From positions 1-64,000 of IMG/VR virus record IMGVR_UViG_3300033141_003629: DNA of 64,000 bases; one strand, 5' to 3'. Positions 49,609-56,563 of the stretch are shown here, one piece after another. Position 1 is the stretch's first letter; the number at the start of each line of letters is the position of its first letter. The position numbers were made by a program, and so were the translations under genes. The DNA comes from a virus. Under the pieces are notes generated by a model. It was not told where the DNA came from and did no database searches. It saw nothing but the letters and a program-made list of their open reading frames with translations.

Positions 49609-50582
49609 TTTATTTCATTTAAAATAATGCTGGAAATTTCGGCATTTATTTCTTTCTCTTTACTATATGCTTCAAAAGATTCTTGTAGATTTTTAGTATC
49701 TTTTTCTTCTCCAAAAAGAGGGGTAGAATTAAATAATTCAAATCTATTTTCTCTAACAAACTTTATAAATTTTTGCTTATATTTATCTTCTACATCTAAG
49801 AAGTTATGATAATTTTTGAAATCATGGATAAGCACTTTGACCTTTGTTTTTGGCTTTAATTTGTCTAAATACTGACAAAGGGCCTCAAAATTGCTTGAAT
49901 TTTGAGCAAAAAAGCCCTTTTTAGGCACTTTTTTTTGTGCTTGGTCCCAGGAGTCTAATTTATTTTCTTTCTTTTTACATAAGTCTAACTGCACCATAGG
50001 GATAGGAGATTTTAATGGAATAAACGTATGCTTTTCATTTACTCCTTTATAGTCGGTGATTAAAATTATTCCCTTTGTATCGTTGGCTTCATCAAAAGAA
50101 ACAAAACGACAGCTACCTATTCCAGTAATATGCTCTTTCTGATAAAAAGAATGAATATGCCCCAAATAAACATGCTTATATTTTTTTAGGTCTTTAAGAG
50201 AAAGCTTGGCATCATAATTTTTTGGACTTTCTTTTATAGAGAAATGTCCACAGAATAAATGTTCTCCATCTTCATAAGATTTAACAATGCGAATAGAATT
50301 ATTTAACATCCCCAGGTGATTGAGTATTGATTCTTCATGGGTTGTAGATTCGTGACTATCTGCAGCAATTAATACTATAGGCTTACCACAATCGACGATG
50401 AACTGAGAAAATAAGTCAAGTTCGGCACTTCCAGGCTTATAACTATCGAATGTATCTCCCAAATTAATTATTTTATTTATTTTATATTCAATACAAAGAT
50501 TAACAATCTCTCTTAAAATTTCTCTACATTCTTCAAGAGATTCTTTAGTTATATGAAGGTCTGAGAATAAAAGAATATTCAT
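49605..50582 (-). CDS. SbcD/Mre11/gp47-like nuclease subunit
   Basis: The 325-residue protein shows LLFSDLHITKES (Asp8, His10), INLGDTFDSYKPGS (GD), AADSHES where GNHD is usual, FCGHFSI and LGHIHSFY. The metal ligands thus seem complete, though the Asn of the third motif is replaced by Asp or Ser. The length fits phage gp47 proteins. It acts with the SbcC-like ATPase at DNA ends. The C-terminal half is helical and charged. Confidence 0.8.
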   Translation of the reverse strand: MNILLFSDLHITKESLEECREILREIVNLCIEYKINKIINLGDTFDSYKPGSAELDLFSQFIVDCGKPIVLIAADSHESTTHEESILNHLGMLNNSIRIVKSYEDGEHLFCGHFSIKESPKNYDAKLSLKDLKKYKHVYLGHIHSFYQKEHITGIGSCRFVSFDEANDTKGIILITDYKGVNEKHTFIPLKSPIPMVQLDLCKKKENKLDSWDQAQKKVPKKGFFAQNSSNFEALCQYLDKLKPKTKVKVLIHDFKNYHNFLDVEDKYKQKFIKFVRENRFELFNSTPLFGEEKDTKNLQESFEAYSKEKEINAEISSIILNEIK

Positions 50583-50749
50583 TTTATTTTTTTATTTAAG
50601 AATGTTTTTAATTCTTTTGCTTCTTTCATAGATAGAACAATATTTCTACTTTTTTCGTCCATAACAAGCAACGCTTCTTCTGATTTAGAATTTGGATATA
50701 TTATTTTTTCTACTATAGAAGGTTGTATTGTTATAATCTCTACTTGCAT
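50579..50749 (-). CDS. Small protein (56 aa) upstream of SbcD
   Basis: The frame begins MQVEIITIQPSIVEKIIYPN with AAGGAAA upstream and ends in an ATGA overlap with the SbcD gene. It has a strand-rich first half (EALLVMDEKSRNIVLSM) and a helical end (KEAKELKTFLNKKIK). The family is not known to me. The overlap with sbcD suggests a linked role in recombination. Confidence 0.55.
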   Translation of the reverse strand: MQVEIITIQPSIVEKIIYPNSKSEEALLVMDEKSRNIVLSMKEAKELKTFLNKKIK

Positions 50750-50763
50750 ATTTTCCTTTTTAA

Positions 50764-51108
50764 TTAAAAGAATAGAAGCACACCATATTCATCATCCGAT
50801 ATAGTATAATAGATGGTTTTTACTCCTTTGGCCCTAAGCTTGGCCTCACAATTTGCACAGGGTTTTGCTAGTTTAAAAAACTTGCCGTTTTTATTTAGTC
50901 TTACAACATAGACCTCACTTCCAAAATCGAGCTTAGAAGCGAGCCTTGTTTCTGCGTGGCACTCTGGCGTAGCTTCTGAATTTCTTAAATTAGTCGAATG
51001 AACAATCCTACCATCATTACGAATACCAATTGCTCCAAAATAATATCGTTTCCACGACTTATCTTTTAAAGCATAATATCTGGCTAGATTAAAAAATCGT
51101 CTATTCAT
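50764..51108 (-). CDS. Cytidine/deoxycytidylate deaminase-like protein
   Basis: I chose the ATG at 51108 (MNRRFFNLAR), which overlaps the end of the zinc-finger gene by eight bases; the longer frame lies inside that gene. HAETRL (51-56) and KPCANCEAKL (82-91) are the zinc-binding HAE and PCxxC motifs of the deaminase superfamily. At 114 residues it is shorter than dCMP deaminases. A free-base, nucleoside or RNA/DNA substrate cannot be told apart. Confidence 0.7.
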   Translation of the reverse strand: MNRRFFNLARYYALKDKSWKRYYFGAIGIRNDGRIVHSTNLRNSEATPECHAETRLASKLDFGSEVYVVRLNKNGKFFKLAKPCANCEAKLRAKGVKTIYYTISDDEYGVLLFF

Positions 51109-51403
51109 TGTGCTTCTTTCTTTTCTTCTTCTTTTTTGGCTTTTCTTTTGTAGGTAAGTTATAGACTTGATTAATTTCTTCCGTAAGTTCATTTAATCTC
51201 TGAAGTCTTAATTCAAAAATCCTATCAAAGATTTCTTTACATCTTAAACATACTTCTTTTCCTTCTTTTTTAACCATGCCAATTAACTCTGCATAACTAC
51301 TGTGCAAGGTTCGCATATTTGTTGGTGGAGCAATATATAAAAAATAAATTTCGTTTTCCTTTACTGGCTGACCACAGAGGTCACAGTAGATTACTGTTGC
51401 CAC
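51101..51403 (-). CDS. Zinc-ribbon protein with Lys-rich tail
   Basis: The 100-residue protein has CDLCGQP at residues 7-13 and CLRCKEI at residues 52-58, one treble-clef or ribbon zinc site. A helix and a tail of Lys and Arg (KPKKKKKRKK) follow. It is probably a nucleic-acid-binding accessory protein. Its SD is AAAGGAG. It overlaps the deaminase start. Confidence 0.6.
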   Translation of the reverse strand: MATVIYCDLCGQPVKENEIYFLYIAPPTNMRTLHSSYAELIGMVKKEGKEVCLRCKEIFDRIFELRLQRLNELTEEINQVYNLPTKEKPKKKKKRKKHNE

Positions 51404-51470
51404 ATTAAACTCCTTTGGTTATACATTTAAAATAGCATAGCATATATCTTTTGTATATAAAGAAATTTTT

Positions 51471-51842
51471 TTACAGGTGCTCTCTCTTTGAATTGGGTTG
51501 AAATGAATTGATAATATATCTAAAAAAATTAGGTCGTTTGATTGTAATTCTTTTTGGGTATTTGTGGTATGGATAATAGTTATAGATTGTCCAATAATAT
51601 TCAAAAATAAAATATAATGCAACTATAGAAGTCAACACAATGAAAATATCTTTAACGAAAATACCATATCCTATCATCGGTATTCTTACAAGGAACGATA
51701 TATTAGCAAACATTCTAGAGCAGTTTTTGGCTGTTTTATTTTTTAATATTTTGCGAGTCTGGAGGCGATATTTCCAGCCATCTACAAAACCACCAAAAAC
51801 TAGCAAAAGACCTAAAATGCTCTGAATTATAATATGTATCAT
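51471..51842 (-). CDS. SemiSWEET/PQ-loop-like small membrane protein
   Basis: The 123-residue protein begins with a three-helix unit: IQSILGLLLVFGGFVDGWKY, then the polar RLQTRKILKNKTAKNCSRMF, then LVRIPMIGYGIFVKDIFIVL and IVALYFIFEYYWTIYNYY. The order helix, Q..K..KT.K..S...F, helix with YG, helix is the half-transporter plan of SemiSWEET sugar carriers, which work as dimers. The C-terminal 30 residues are basic. A good promoter lies just upstream, so this gene heads a transcript. The transporter call is moderate. Confidence 0.6.
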   Translation of the reverse strand: MIHIIIQSILGLLLVFGGFVDGWKYRLQTRKILKNKTAKNCSRMFANISFLVRIPMIGYGIFVKDIFIVLTSIVALYFIFEYYWTIYNYYPYHKYPKRITIKRPNFFRYIINSFQPNSKREHL

Positions 51843-51865
51843 TATTATACACCTTCTTTATCTAA

Positions 51866-51895
51866 AGTATAACATAATTGGTGCTAGTTTGTCAA
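51866..51895 (-). promoter_or_regulatory. Sigma70-type promoter within the replication arm
   Basis: On the minus strand TTGACA (51890-51895) and TATACT (51866-51871) are 18 bases apart, ahead of the SemiSWEET-like gene. It lies between that gene and the hairpin at 51918-51935, so a new transcript probably begins here. Confidence 0.75.
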
Positions 51896-51917
51896 GAATT
51901 GTTTTATATTTTTTTGG

Positions 51918-51935
51918 GGGAGGCCGAAGCCTCCC
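51918..51935 (-). terminator. UUCG-loop hairpin at a transcript boundary
   Basis: On the minus strand GGGAGGC TTCG GCCTCCC forms seven G-C-rich pairs with the very stable UUCG tetraloop. It lies five bases after the stop of the 51941 gene. CCAAAAAAA rather than T follows, so termination is not classical; the hairpin may set or protect the mRNA 3' end. Confidence 0.55.
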
Positions 51936-51940
51936 ATATA

Positions 51941-52141
51941 TTACTTATTTTCTTTCTTCTTTCTTCTAGCGCGAATATCTTTCTTATCAGAATCAGTAAG
52001 TAACTGATTAGACCTCATCGTACTAAGAAACTTTAATACTACTTTCATTGCCCGAAGAATTTTCTTTTCTGTAGTTACTTCGGGGTCTTTCTCTTCAATA
52101 AGTTTATCCAAATCCGAAAGAGCCGCTTCAATTGTAATCAT
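51941..52141 (-). CDS. Small helical protein (66 aa)
   Basis: MITIEAALSDLDKLIEEKDP opens a charged, helical protein with a basic tail (DKKDIRARRKKKENK). The SD AAAGGAGG is among the best in the window, so it is probably well translated. No family is recognised. It is the last gene before the hairpin and the next promoter. Confidence 0.55.
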   Translation of the reverse strand: MITIEAALSDLDKLIEEKDPEVTTEKKILRAMKVVLKFLSTMRSNQLLTDSDKKDIRARRKKKENK

Positions 52142-52163
52142 ATACTTCCTCCTTTCATCTTTA

Positions 52164-52271
52164 TTATTTGCGCCCAGGAAGGCTACCTGTTACTGCTACA
52201 TAAATATACATTCCTGCCCCACCAACAACTACACCAACAATAACTCCAATAACAACCCCCAAATTAAACAT
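52164..52271 (-). CDS. Small Gly/Val-rich membrane protein (35 aa)
   Basis: The frame begins MFNLGVVIGVIVGVVVGGAG, one membrane helix with a glycine-zipper pattern, and ends TGSLPGRK. Its ATG overlaps the SpoVG stop as TAATG. Such peptides can oligomerise in membranes like small holins or toxins. That is inference from composition only. Confidence 0.5.
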   Translation of the reverse strand: MFNLGVVIGVIVGVVVGGAGMYIYVAVTGSLPGRK

Positions 52272-52519
52272 TATTCCTCCGTTTCGTTATATTTTTCCAA
52301 TACAGCTTTTTTAATTGCTTCTTCTACATCTTGAGTTATAGGCATAACCACATCATAATACTTTTCGTCCTTTCCTCTTTTTCTTGGATATGTTACATAT
52401 AACTCGGTTTCTCCTTGCAAAAGTTTAATTCCATTCACCTTTATGTCATTAATTTCCACATCAAAAAACGCCTTAATCTTTCCTTCTGTTATTCGATTCA
52501 TTCTCAATACTCTAATCAT
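52271..52519 (-). CDS. SpoVG-family nucleic-acid-binding protein
   Basis: The 82-residue protein follows the SpoVG plan: an IRVLRMNRITEGKIKAFFDV start, INDIKVNGIKLLQGETELYV, and YPRKRGKDEKYYDVVMPIT, ending in a C-terminal helix. SpoVG proteins bind DNA or RNA and act as regulators in Firmicutes and Borrelia, and are found in some phages. The SD is AAAGGAGG. Its host-like form hints at a Gram-positive host, but only weakly. Confidence 0.75.
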   Translation of the reverse strand: MIRVLRMNRITEGKIKAFFDVEINDIKVNGIKLLQGETELYVTYPRKRGKDEKYYDVVMPITQDVEEAIKKAVLEKYNETEE

Positions 52520-52599
52520 TTTTCCTCCTTTCTTTGTTTTTGTAAAAATTTGAGTCCTGGCTATTCATCAACAACAGCTTTATCAGAAGAATTATTTTT

Positions 52600-53202
52600 T
52601 CATTTTAATAACCCTGCTAATGCTAACACAAAAGCATCTGCTTCGTCTTTTGTTTTAAATTCTAAATTAAAGTCGGTTTTTAAATAATCGTGGACTAAAG
52701 TTTTGCAATCTATTTTTTTTGCTTTGCCTTTATTTTTCCCCCTGGTAATGATGTGAGGTTTTATATTTCCTTTAGCCTTCTGTTTTCTTTGGTTAAATCC
52801 AATAAGACTTCTTGCTGTTGTTGCCCCCATATAATAATAAACATCAAAATACTTTTTCAATAAAATATACGTAAGAATTCCAAAATGAGCGAGATGAATC
52901 AGCGTTTCTGGATTGCGCCCAAAAAAACATCGTTCTATAACTTGTATTTTTTGTTGTTTATATTTTTCAATTTCTTGTTTAAATTTTTCTAAAGCAGCAA
53001 CATAATGGTCTGCTCTATGAAAGTGGTCGTCTTTAGCAGAAGTTTCAATTACTGCTGTTTTTTTAATAATAATTTCTGTTTTAGTGGCTTCTAAAATACA
53101 AATACCTGTATAGGCTTCAGCAACATCAAAGCCAATAGAAATACAATTTCGCCGAACTATTTTCTTTAACTTTTTTTCTAATTTACTAATCTTCATTTTC
53201 AT
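52600..53202 (-). CDS. RuvC-like Holliday junction resolvase
   Basis: The 200-residue protein has the RNase H fold acidic set: IGFDVAEAYTGICI (Asp26), QVIERCFFGRNPET (Glu90) and TKDEADAFVLALAGLL (Asp186 and Asp189). The SIGxD...TG and DEADA motifs are those of phage and poxvirus-type RuvC. It could resolve recombination junctions before packaging. A second in-frame ATG two codons in (53196) is equally possible as start. Confidence 0.8.
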   Translation of the reverse strand: MKMKISKLEKKLKKIVRRNCISIGFDVAEAYTGICILEATKTEIIIKKTAVIETSAKDDHFHRADHYVAALEKFKQEIEKYKQQKIQVIERCFFGRNPETLIHLAHFGILTYILLKKYFDVYYYMGATTARSLIGFNQRKQKAKGNIKPHIITRGKNKGKAKKIDCKTLVHDYLKTDFNLEFKTKDEADAFVLALAGLLK

Positions 53203-53332
53203 TTTTTAATTCAATCGCTTCATTAATAAATTTTATAGAATCTTCTAAATAAATATTTTTTCTGCATTCTTTGTTGTGCATTGCCATTTGAATTCTTTCT
53301 TTTGCTAATTCGAGCCATTCAATAATAGTCAT
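53186..53332 (-). CDS. Small helical protein (48 aa) before RuvC
   Basis: The frame MTIIEWLELAKERIQMAMHN ... is helical and charged, with AAGGAT upstream. It starts two bases after the polymerase-HD stop and overlaps the RuvC start by 17 bases. No domain is known. The tight placement suggests it belongs to the replication operon. Confidence 0.55.
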   Translation of the reverse strand: MTIIEWLELAKERIQMAMHNKECRKNIYLEDSIKFINEAIELKNENED

Positions 53333-53334
53333 AT

Positions 53335-53877
53335 TTATCCTTGGTCTTTTGGAGTGACTAAGTCTTTAGTAGCAGCCAAATAATCCGCCATATAGACAAC
53401 GAACTCCAATTTGCTGTATTTTTCTATAGGCTTTTTTATGCATTTCGGAGTCCAAAGCCCCATATGAAAACATATACAATTATTAATTTTTTGCAATATT
53501 TTATCATCCAAACCTACAACATCTACTGCAAAATAATTGCAAGCATTTATTGGATGATTTTCATAATCCTCATATGTAGATTTATTTTTGTCTACTTTAG
53601 CAATATCATGCAAAATCCCCGCAGCTAAAACAATATCTTTATCAATTCCTTTAATATCCAATCCGAGACATAGGCGACTAATAAAATAAATTGCTCTCTT
53701 AACGTGTACAATTAACCCGCCTTTTTTACAAGTACACGCTGGGTGATGTTTGCCAGTTGAAGAAGCCATACCAATGTAAAAATAATCTGGGGTATTTTCT
53801 AATGACTTTTTAACAAATTCACGAATAGCGTTATTAGAAATCAATGCTATTTCTTTATCTAATACATCCGCCTTCAT
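53335..53877 (-). CDS. HD-domain protein from an internal start in the polymerase gene
   Basis: On the minus strand AAGGAGGAG ends three bases before an in-frame ATG at 53877 (MKADVLDKEI). It is among the best SD sites in the whole window. The product would be a complete 180-residue HD protein with His58, HD at 90-91, His108, His138 and Asp164. It resembles YqeK-type and related phosphohydrolases. Separate translation besides the fusion is inference from the preserved site. Confidence 0.6.
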   Translation of the reverse strand: MKADVLDKEIALISNNAIREFVKKSLENTPDYFYIGMASSTGKHHPACTCKKGGLIVHVKRAIYFISRLCLGLDIKGIDKDIVLAAGILHDIAKVDKNKSTYEDYENHPINACNYFAVDVVGLDDKILQKINNCICFHMGLWTPKCIKKPIEKYSKLEFVVYMADYLAATKDLVTPKDQG

Positions 53878-56202
53878 TGACTCCTCCTTTTTTATGCTAC
53901 AGTTTTTGGCATGTTTGGAGCGTTTGTGGCATGTTTGATTGCTTAGTATATGTTTGGACTTTTCAATAGTCCAGCCCATTGCATCATAAATCTTCTTCAT
54001 CTTACTATCAATGCTTTTATCAATAACTTTCTTCCAGTTTACTTTCATTTTTTTTACTAAATCTTGAGATTCTTTAGTATCATCAAAACACAGTACATCT
54101 TTTTTAACTTCGGTGATAGATTCTGTTGTTTCTCCTGTTTTTTTGCTAGTTCTCTTGCTTTTTCTTGTAGCTGTTCCAAAAGGCTCTACTGGAATATAAT
54201 AAAAAGAATCTCCAGCAAATTTTTGCCACTTAGGATTCAACTCTTTGGTATATTTATTGCCTCTTACAAAAATAGGGGGCGATTTATAAACCGTATTTTT
54301 TAATTTACAAGGAAAACCAACTTCATTCAGGGGGAGGATTTTAATTCTTTCTTTCTCTTGCTTTACAAAGGACTCAATTTGTTCCTTTGTTTCTTCGTTC
54401 TTTATTTTGTTAATGACTTCTGCTTGAAAATGTTTAATATATTTAGAAGAGTCTGCTCTTTTGACTTCAATACCTTTTTCTTCATGCTTTCTTTTCCCAT
54501 TCTTTTTTAATAAGTCTCCATCATAGTGACATAAAGCAATAATAAAAATCTTTTCAAAAATTCCTTCATAATCAAACTCAATCTCTACATTATTTTTATT
54601 ATACTTCTCTTTAGCCCACTGTTTTATTAATTGGTTACATAAGTCTGTGGGATTTTCTTCTGCCCGTATAAGAAGACCATCTGTATCAATATAAATAATT
54701 TTTATTCCTCGTTCTTGTAATTTATTTTCTACATAGTGAAGCAAGTCTCTAATTAAAAAAGTTATTGCTCTTGCTATTCGGATATCAAAGAGTCTAAAGA
54801 CTTTTAATCCACATACTCCAAAGAGAGAATTAACTACTGCCTTGGTAGCATCGTATTTAATTTGGAGGTCTTTAGCTTCCTGCGTTTCTGGGTCTAATGC
54901 ATTTAGTCTTTTCTTTATTTCCTCTTTTTTGTTAATCAATTTTCTGGCTAACATTGGTAACAGAGCATTTGATTTTTGAACAAAACGAGTTTTTTGAATT
55001 TCAATGCCTTCATTTTCTCGTATATTACCAATATCTAGACAAAAATTAATTATGCTTTGAGGATATGCACTAGACAAGTCTACTTTATATAAATTTTTGT
55101 ACAGGCCAGTTAACCTCTCAATCGTAGTGCCGTCTTTATCTTCTATATTACACCTTCTATAAGCTCCTTCAAAAGTTTCGTCTAATTCAGAATCATAATT
55201 TTTTGATGGCAATATAATTCCCATGCTCTTAGCTTCAGAAAGAACCATCATATCCAGTATTTTTGAATTCCAAGATAAATCTTCCCAGGCCGATTTGCTC
55301 ATGCGCCTAAGCTCATCATAGTAATTTACAATATGTAGTTTTTCTTCAATTTTCATCATTCTGCGAATATCGTTTATATTTTTCTCTTTTAATTTATCCG
55401 ATAAAACATTAAATGGCACTTTCTCAAAAGACTCTTCTTGAAGCTCTATCTGTGCAATACTATCGAGAGCATAAGAGCGTTTTCCTTTATATATTTTCTT
55501 ATACCAATCAAGAAAATCAACTACTCCTAGTCCTGCAGGTAGAATAGTTGGGTTATCTTTGCTTCCTATTATTCTATTATGAAAGATAGGGGATAAAACT
55601 CCTGCTAATTCTACTCCAAATACTTTTTTATATCTTGCACTTAAATAAGGCCAGTCAAATTTAAGCATATTCCAAGCAGCTATAAAATCAAACTGCTCCT
55701 TTCTCATCCACTCTACAAAATCATTTAGTAATTGTTTTTCTCTATTGAGCAAATCTGTATCTGGACTAATTAGATAATCACCTAAGTAGAAGGTTTTTAT
55801 TTTGCCCGTATAATTATTAGAAACAGAAATACATGAAATTGGCGAATCTGGAAATTCTGGAGATGGGAGTGCACTACAAAGAACTTCGATATCTATAAAA
55901 GAATATTTTATTTTCGCTGGAAGAAATTTACCAATTTTATCTATGATATATCTTTTATAAAATAAAACATCTGCTTCATAGGAGTTTTTATTTCTTTTCC
56001 TTCCGACTTCATACGGTTGATTACAAATAACTTTTTTAACTTTTTTCCTATCTATGGTCTTATATATGCCTGCATTAGATGGTTGATAAAAATATGGTTT
56101 AAAGGTAAGGTCTTTAAAAAGAGATAATTTTTCTCCTATACGATGAAATATATAAATTTCTCGCCCTTTATTTGCTACATTAGTCACTGCAAAATTAAGC
56201 AT
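53335..56202 (-). CDS. Family B DNA polymerase fused to a C-terminal HD phosphohydrolase domain
   Basis: Residues 1-775 are a complete polymerase. The exonuclease motifs are FIDIE (102-106) and AAWNMLKFDWPYL (175-187). The polymerase motifs are YKVDLSSAYP (372-381), KYDATKAVVNSLFG (449-462) and YIDTDG (504-509). Residues 776-955 are an HD domain with His833, GILHD (His865, Asp866), His883, His913 and Asp939. The join is one open frame without a stop. Just before residue 776 stands a perfect SD, so the HD part once had, and may still have, its own start. The short Cys/His-rich link CHKRSKHAKNC lies between. HD domains act on nucleotides or phosphodiesters; here it could manage dNTPs at the fork. 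Confidence 0.85.
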   Translation of the reverse strand: MLNFAVTNVANKGREIYIFHRIGEKLSLFKDLTFKPYFYQPSNAGIYKTIDRKKVKKVICNQPYEVGRKRNKNSYEADVLFYKRYIIDKIGKFLPAKIKYSFIDIEVLCSALPSPEFPDSPISCISVSNNYTGKIKTFYLGDYLISPDTDLLNREKQLLNDFVEWMRKEQFDFIAAWNMLKFDWPYLSARYKKVFGVELAGVLSPIFHNRIIGSKDNPTILPAGLGVVDFLDWYKKIYKGKRSYALDSIAQIELQEESFEKVPFNVLSDKLKEKNINDIRRMMKIEEKLHIVNYYDELRRMSKSAWEDLSWNSKILDMMVLSEAKSMGIILPSKNYDSELDETFEGAYRRCNIEDKDGTTIERLTGLYKNLYKVDLSSAYPQSIINFCLDIGNIRENEGIEIQKTRFVQKSNALLPMLARKLINKKEEIKKRLNALDPETQEAKDLQIKYDATKAVVNSLFGVCGLKVFRLFDIRIARAITFLIRDLLHYVENKLQERGIKIIYIDTDGLLIRAEENPTDLCNQLIKQWAKEKYNKNNVEIEFDYEGIFEKIFIIALCHYDGDLLKKNGKRKHEEKGIEVKRADSSKYIKHFQAEVINKIKNEETKEQIESFVKQEKERIKILPLNEVGFPCKLKNTVYKSPPIFVRGNKYTKELNPKWQKFAGDSFYYIPVEPFGTATRKSKRTSKKTGETTESITEVKKDVLCFDDTKESQDLVKKMKVNWKKVIDKSIDSKMKKIYDAMGWTIEKSKHILSNQTCHKRSKHAKNCSIKKEESMKADVLDKEIALISNNAIREFVKKSLENTPDYFYIGMASSTGKHHPACTCKKGGLIVHVKRAIYFISRLCLGLDIKGIDKDIVLAAGILHDIAKVDKNKSTYEDYENHPINACNYFAVDVVGLDDKILQKINNCICFHMGLWTPKCIKKPIEKYSKLEFVVYMADYLAATKDLVTPKDQG

Positions 56203-56203
56203 T

Positions 56204-56563
56204 TTATTTTACTCCCCACAAATAAAATGGATGCCAAATTCCATCATATCCGTTGTCATGCAAATAATTTAACATTTTATTTGCGCCAATGGGATTACAA
56301 CTATGAATATAAAATAAACTTCTTTTACAAAGATTATTATTAACTATCCACTTTATAAGCTGATAACCAGTATTTTCTTCTTCAGAATCTACCCAAATTC
56401 TACAATCTAAATCGTGGTCTAAGAAAAAAATTTGAATTGAAAGTTTTTCTATGCATTTTTTCGCTTCTTGAATATTTGAATAAATATATAATGACTGGTC
56501 TTTAAAAAGATTTTTCATAGCTTCAATACGAGCTAAATTATCTTCGAGAATAAGAATATTCAT
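56204..56563 (-). CDS. Cyclic-phosphate-processing receiver-like domain (cREC)
   Basis: The 119-residue protein has the receiver-like start NILILEDNLARIEAMKNLF, then FFLDHDLDC (LDHDL, 48-52) and the two special blocks FYIHSCNPIGANKM (86-97) and LHDNGYD. LDHDL and IHS.N..GA..M separate the cREC group from signalling receivers; cREC domains are predicted to process 2',3'-cyclic phosphates of RNA. An RNA ligase is encoded at 60270, which supports an RNA repair role. It overlaps terminase by four bases. Confidence 0.75.
   Translation of the reverse strand: MNILILEDNLARIEAMKNLFKDQSLYIYSNIQEAKKCIEKLSIQIFFLDHDLDCRIWVDSEEENTGYQLIKWIVNNNLCKRSLFYIHSCNPIGANKMLNYLHDNGYDGIWHPFYLWGVK

Noticed and set aside
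51419-51622. 67-codon minus-strand frame overlapping the SemiSWEET-like gene
   Set aside because: It lies in another frame of the same strand within a better-supported gene and has no SD.
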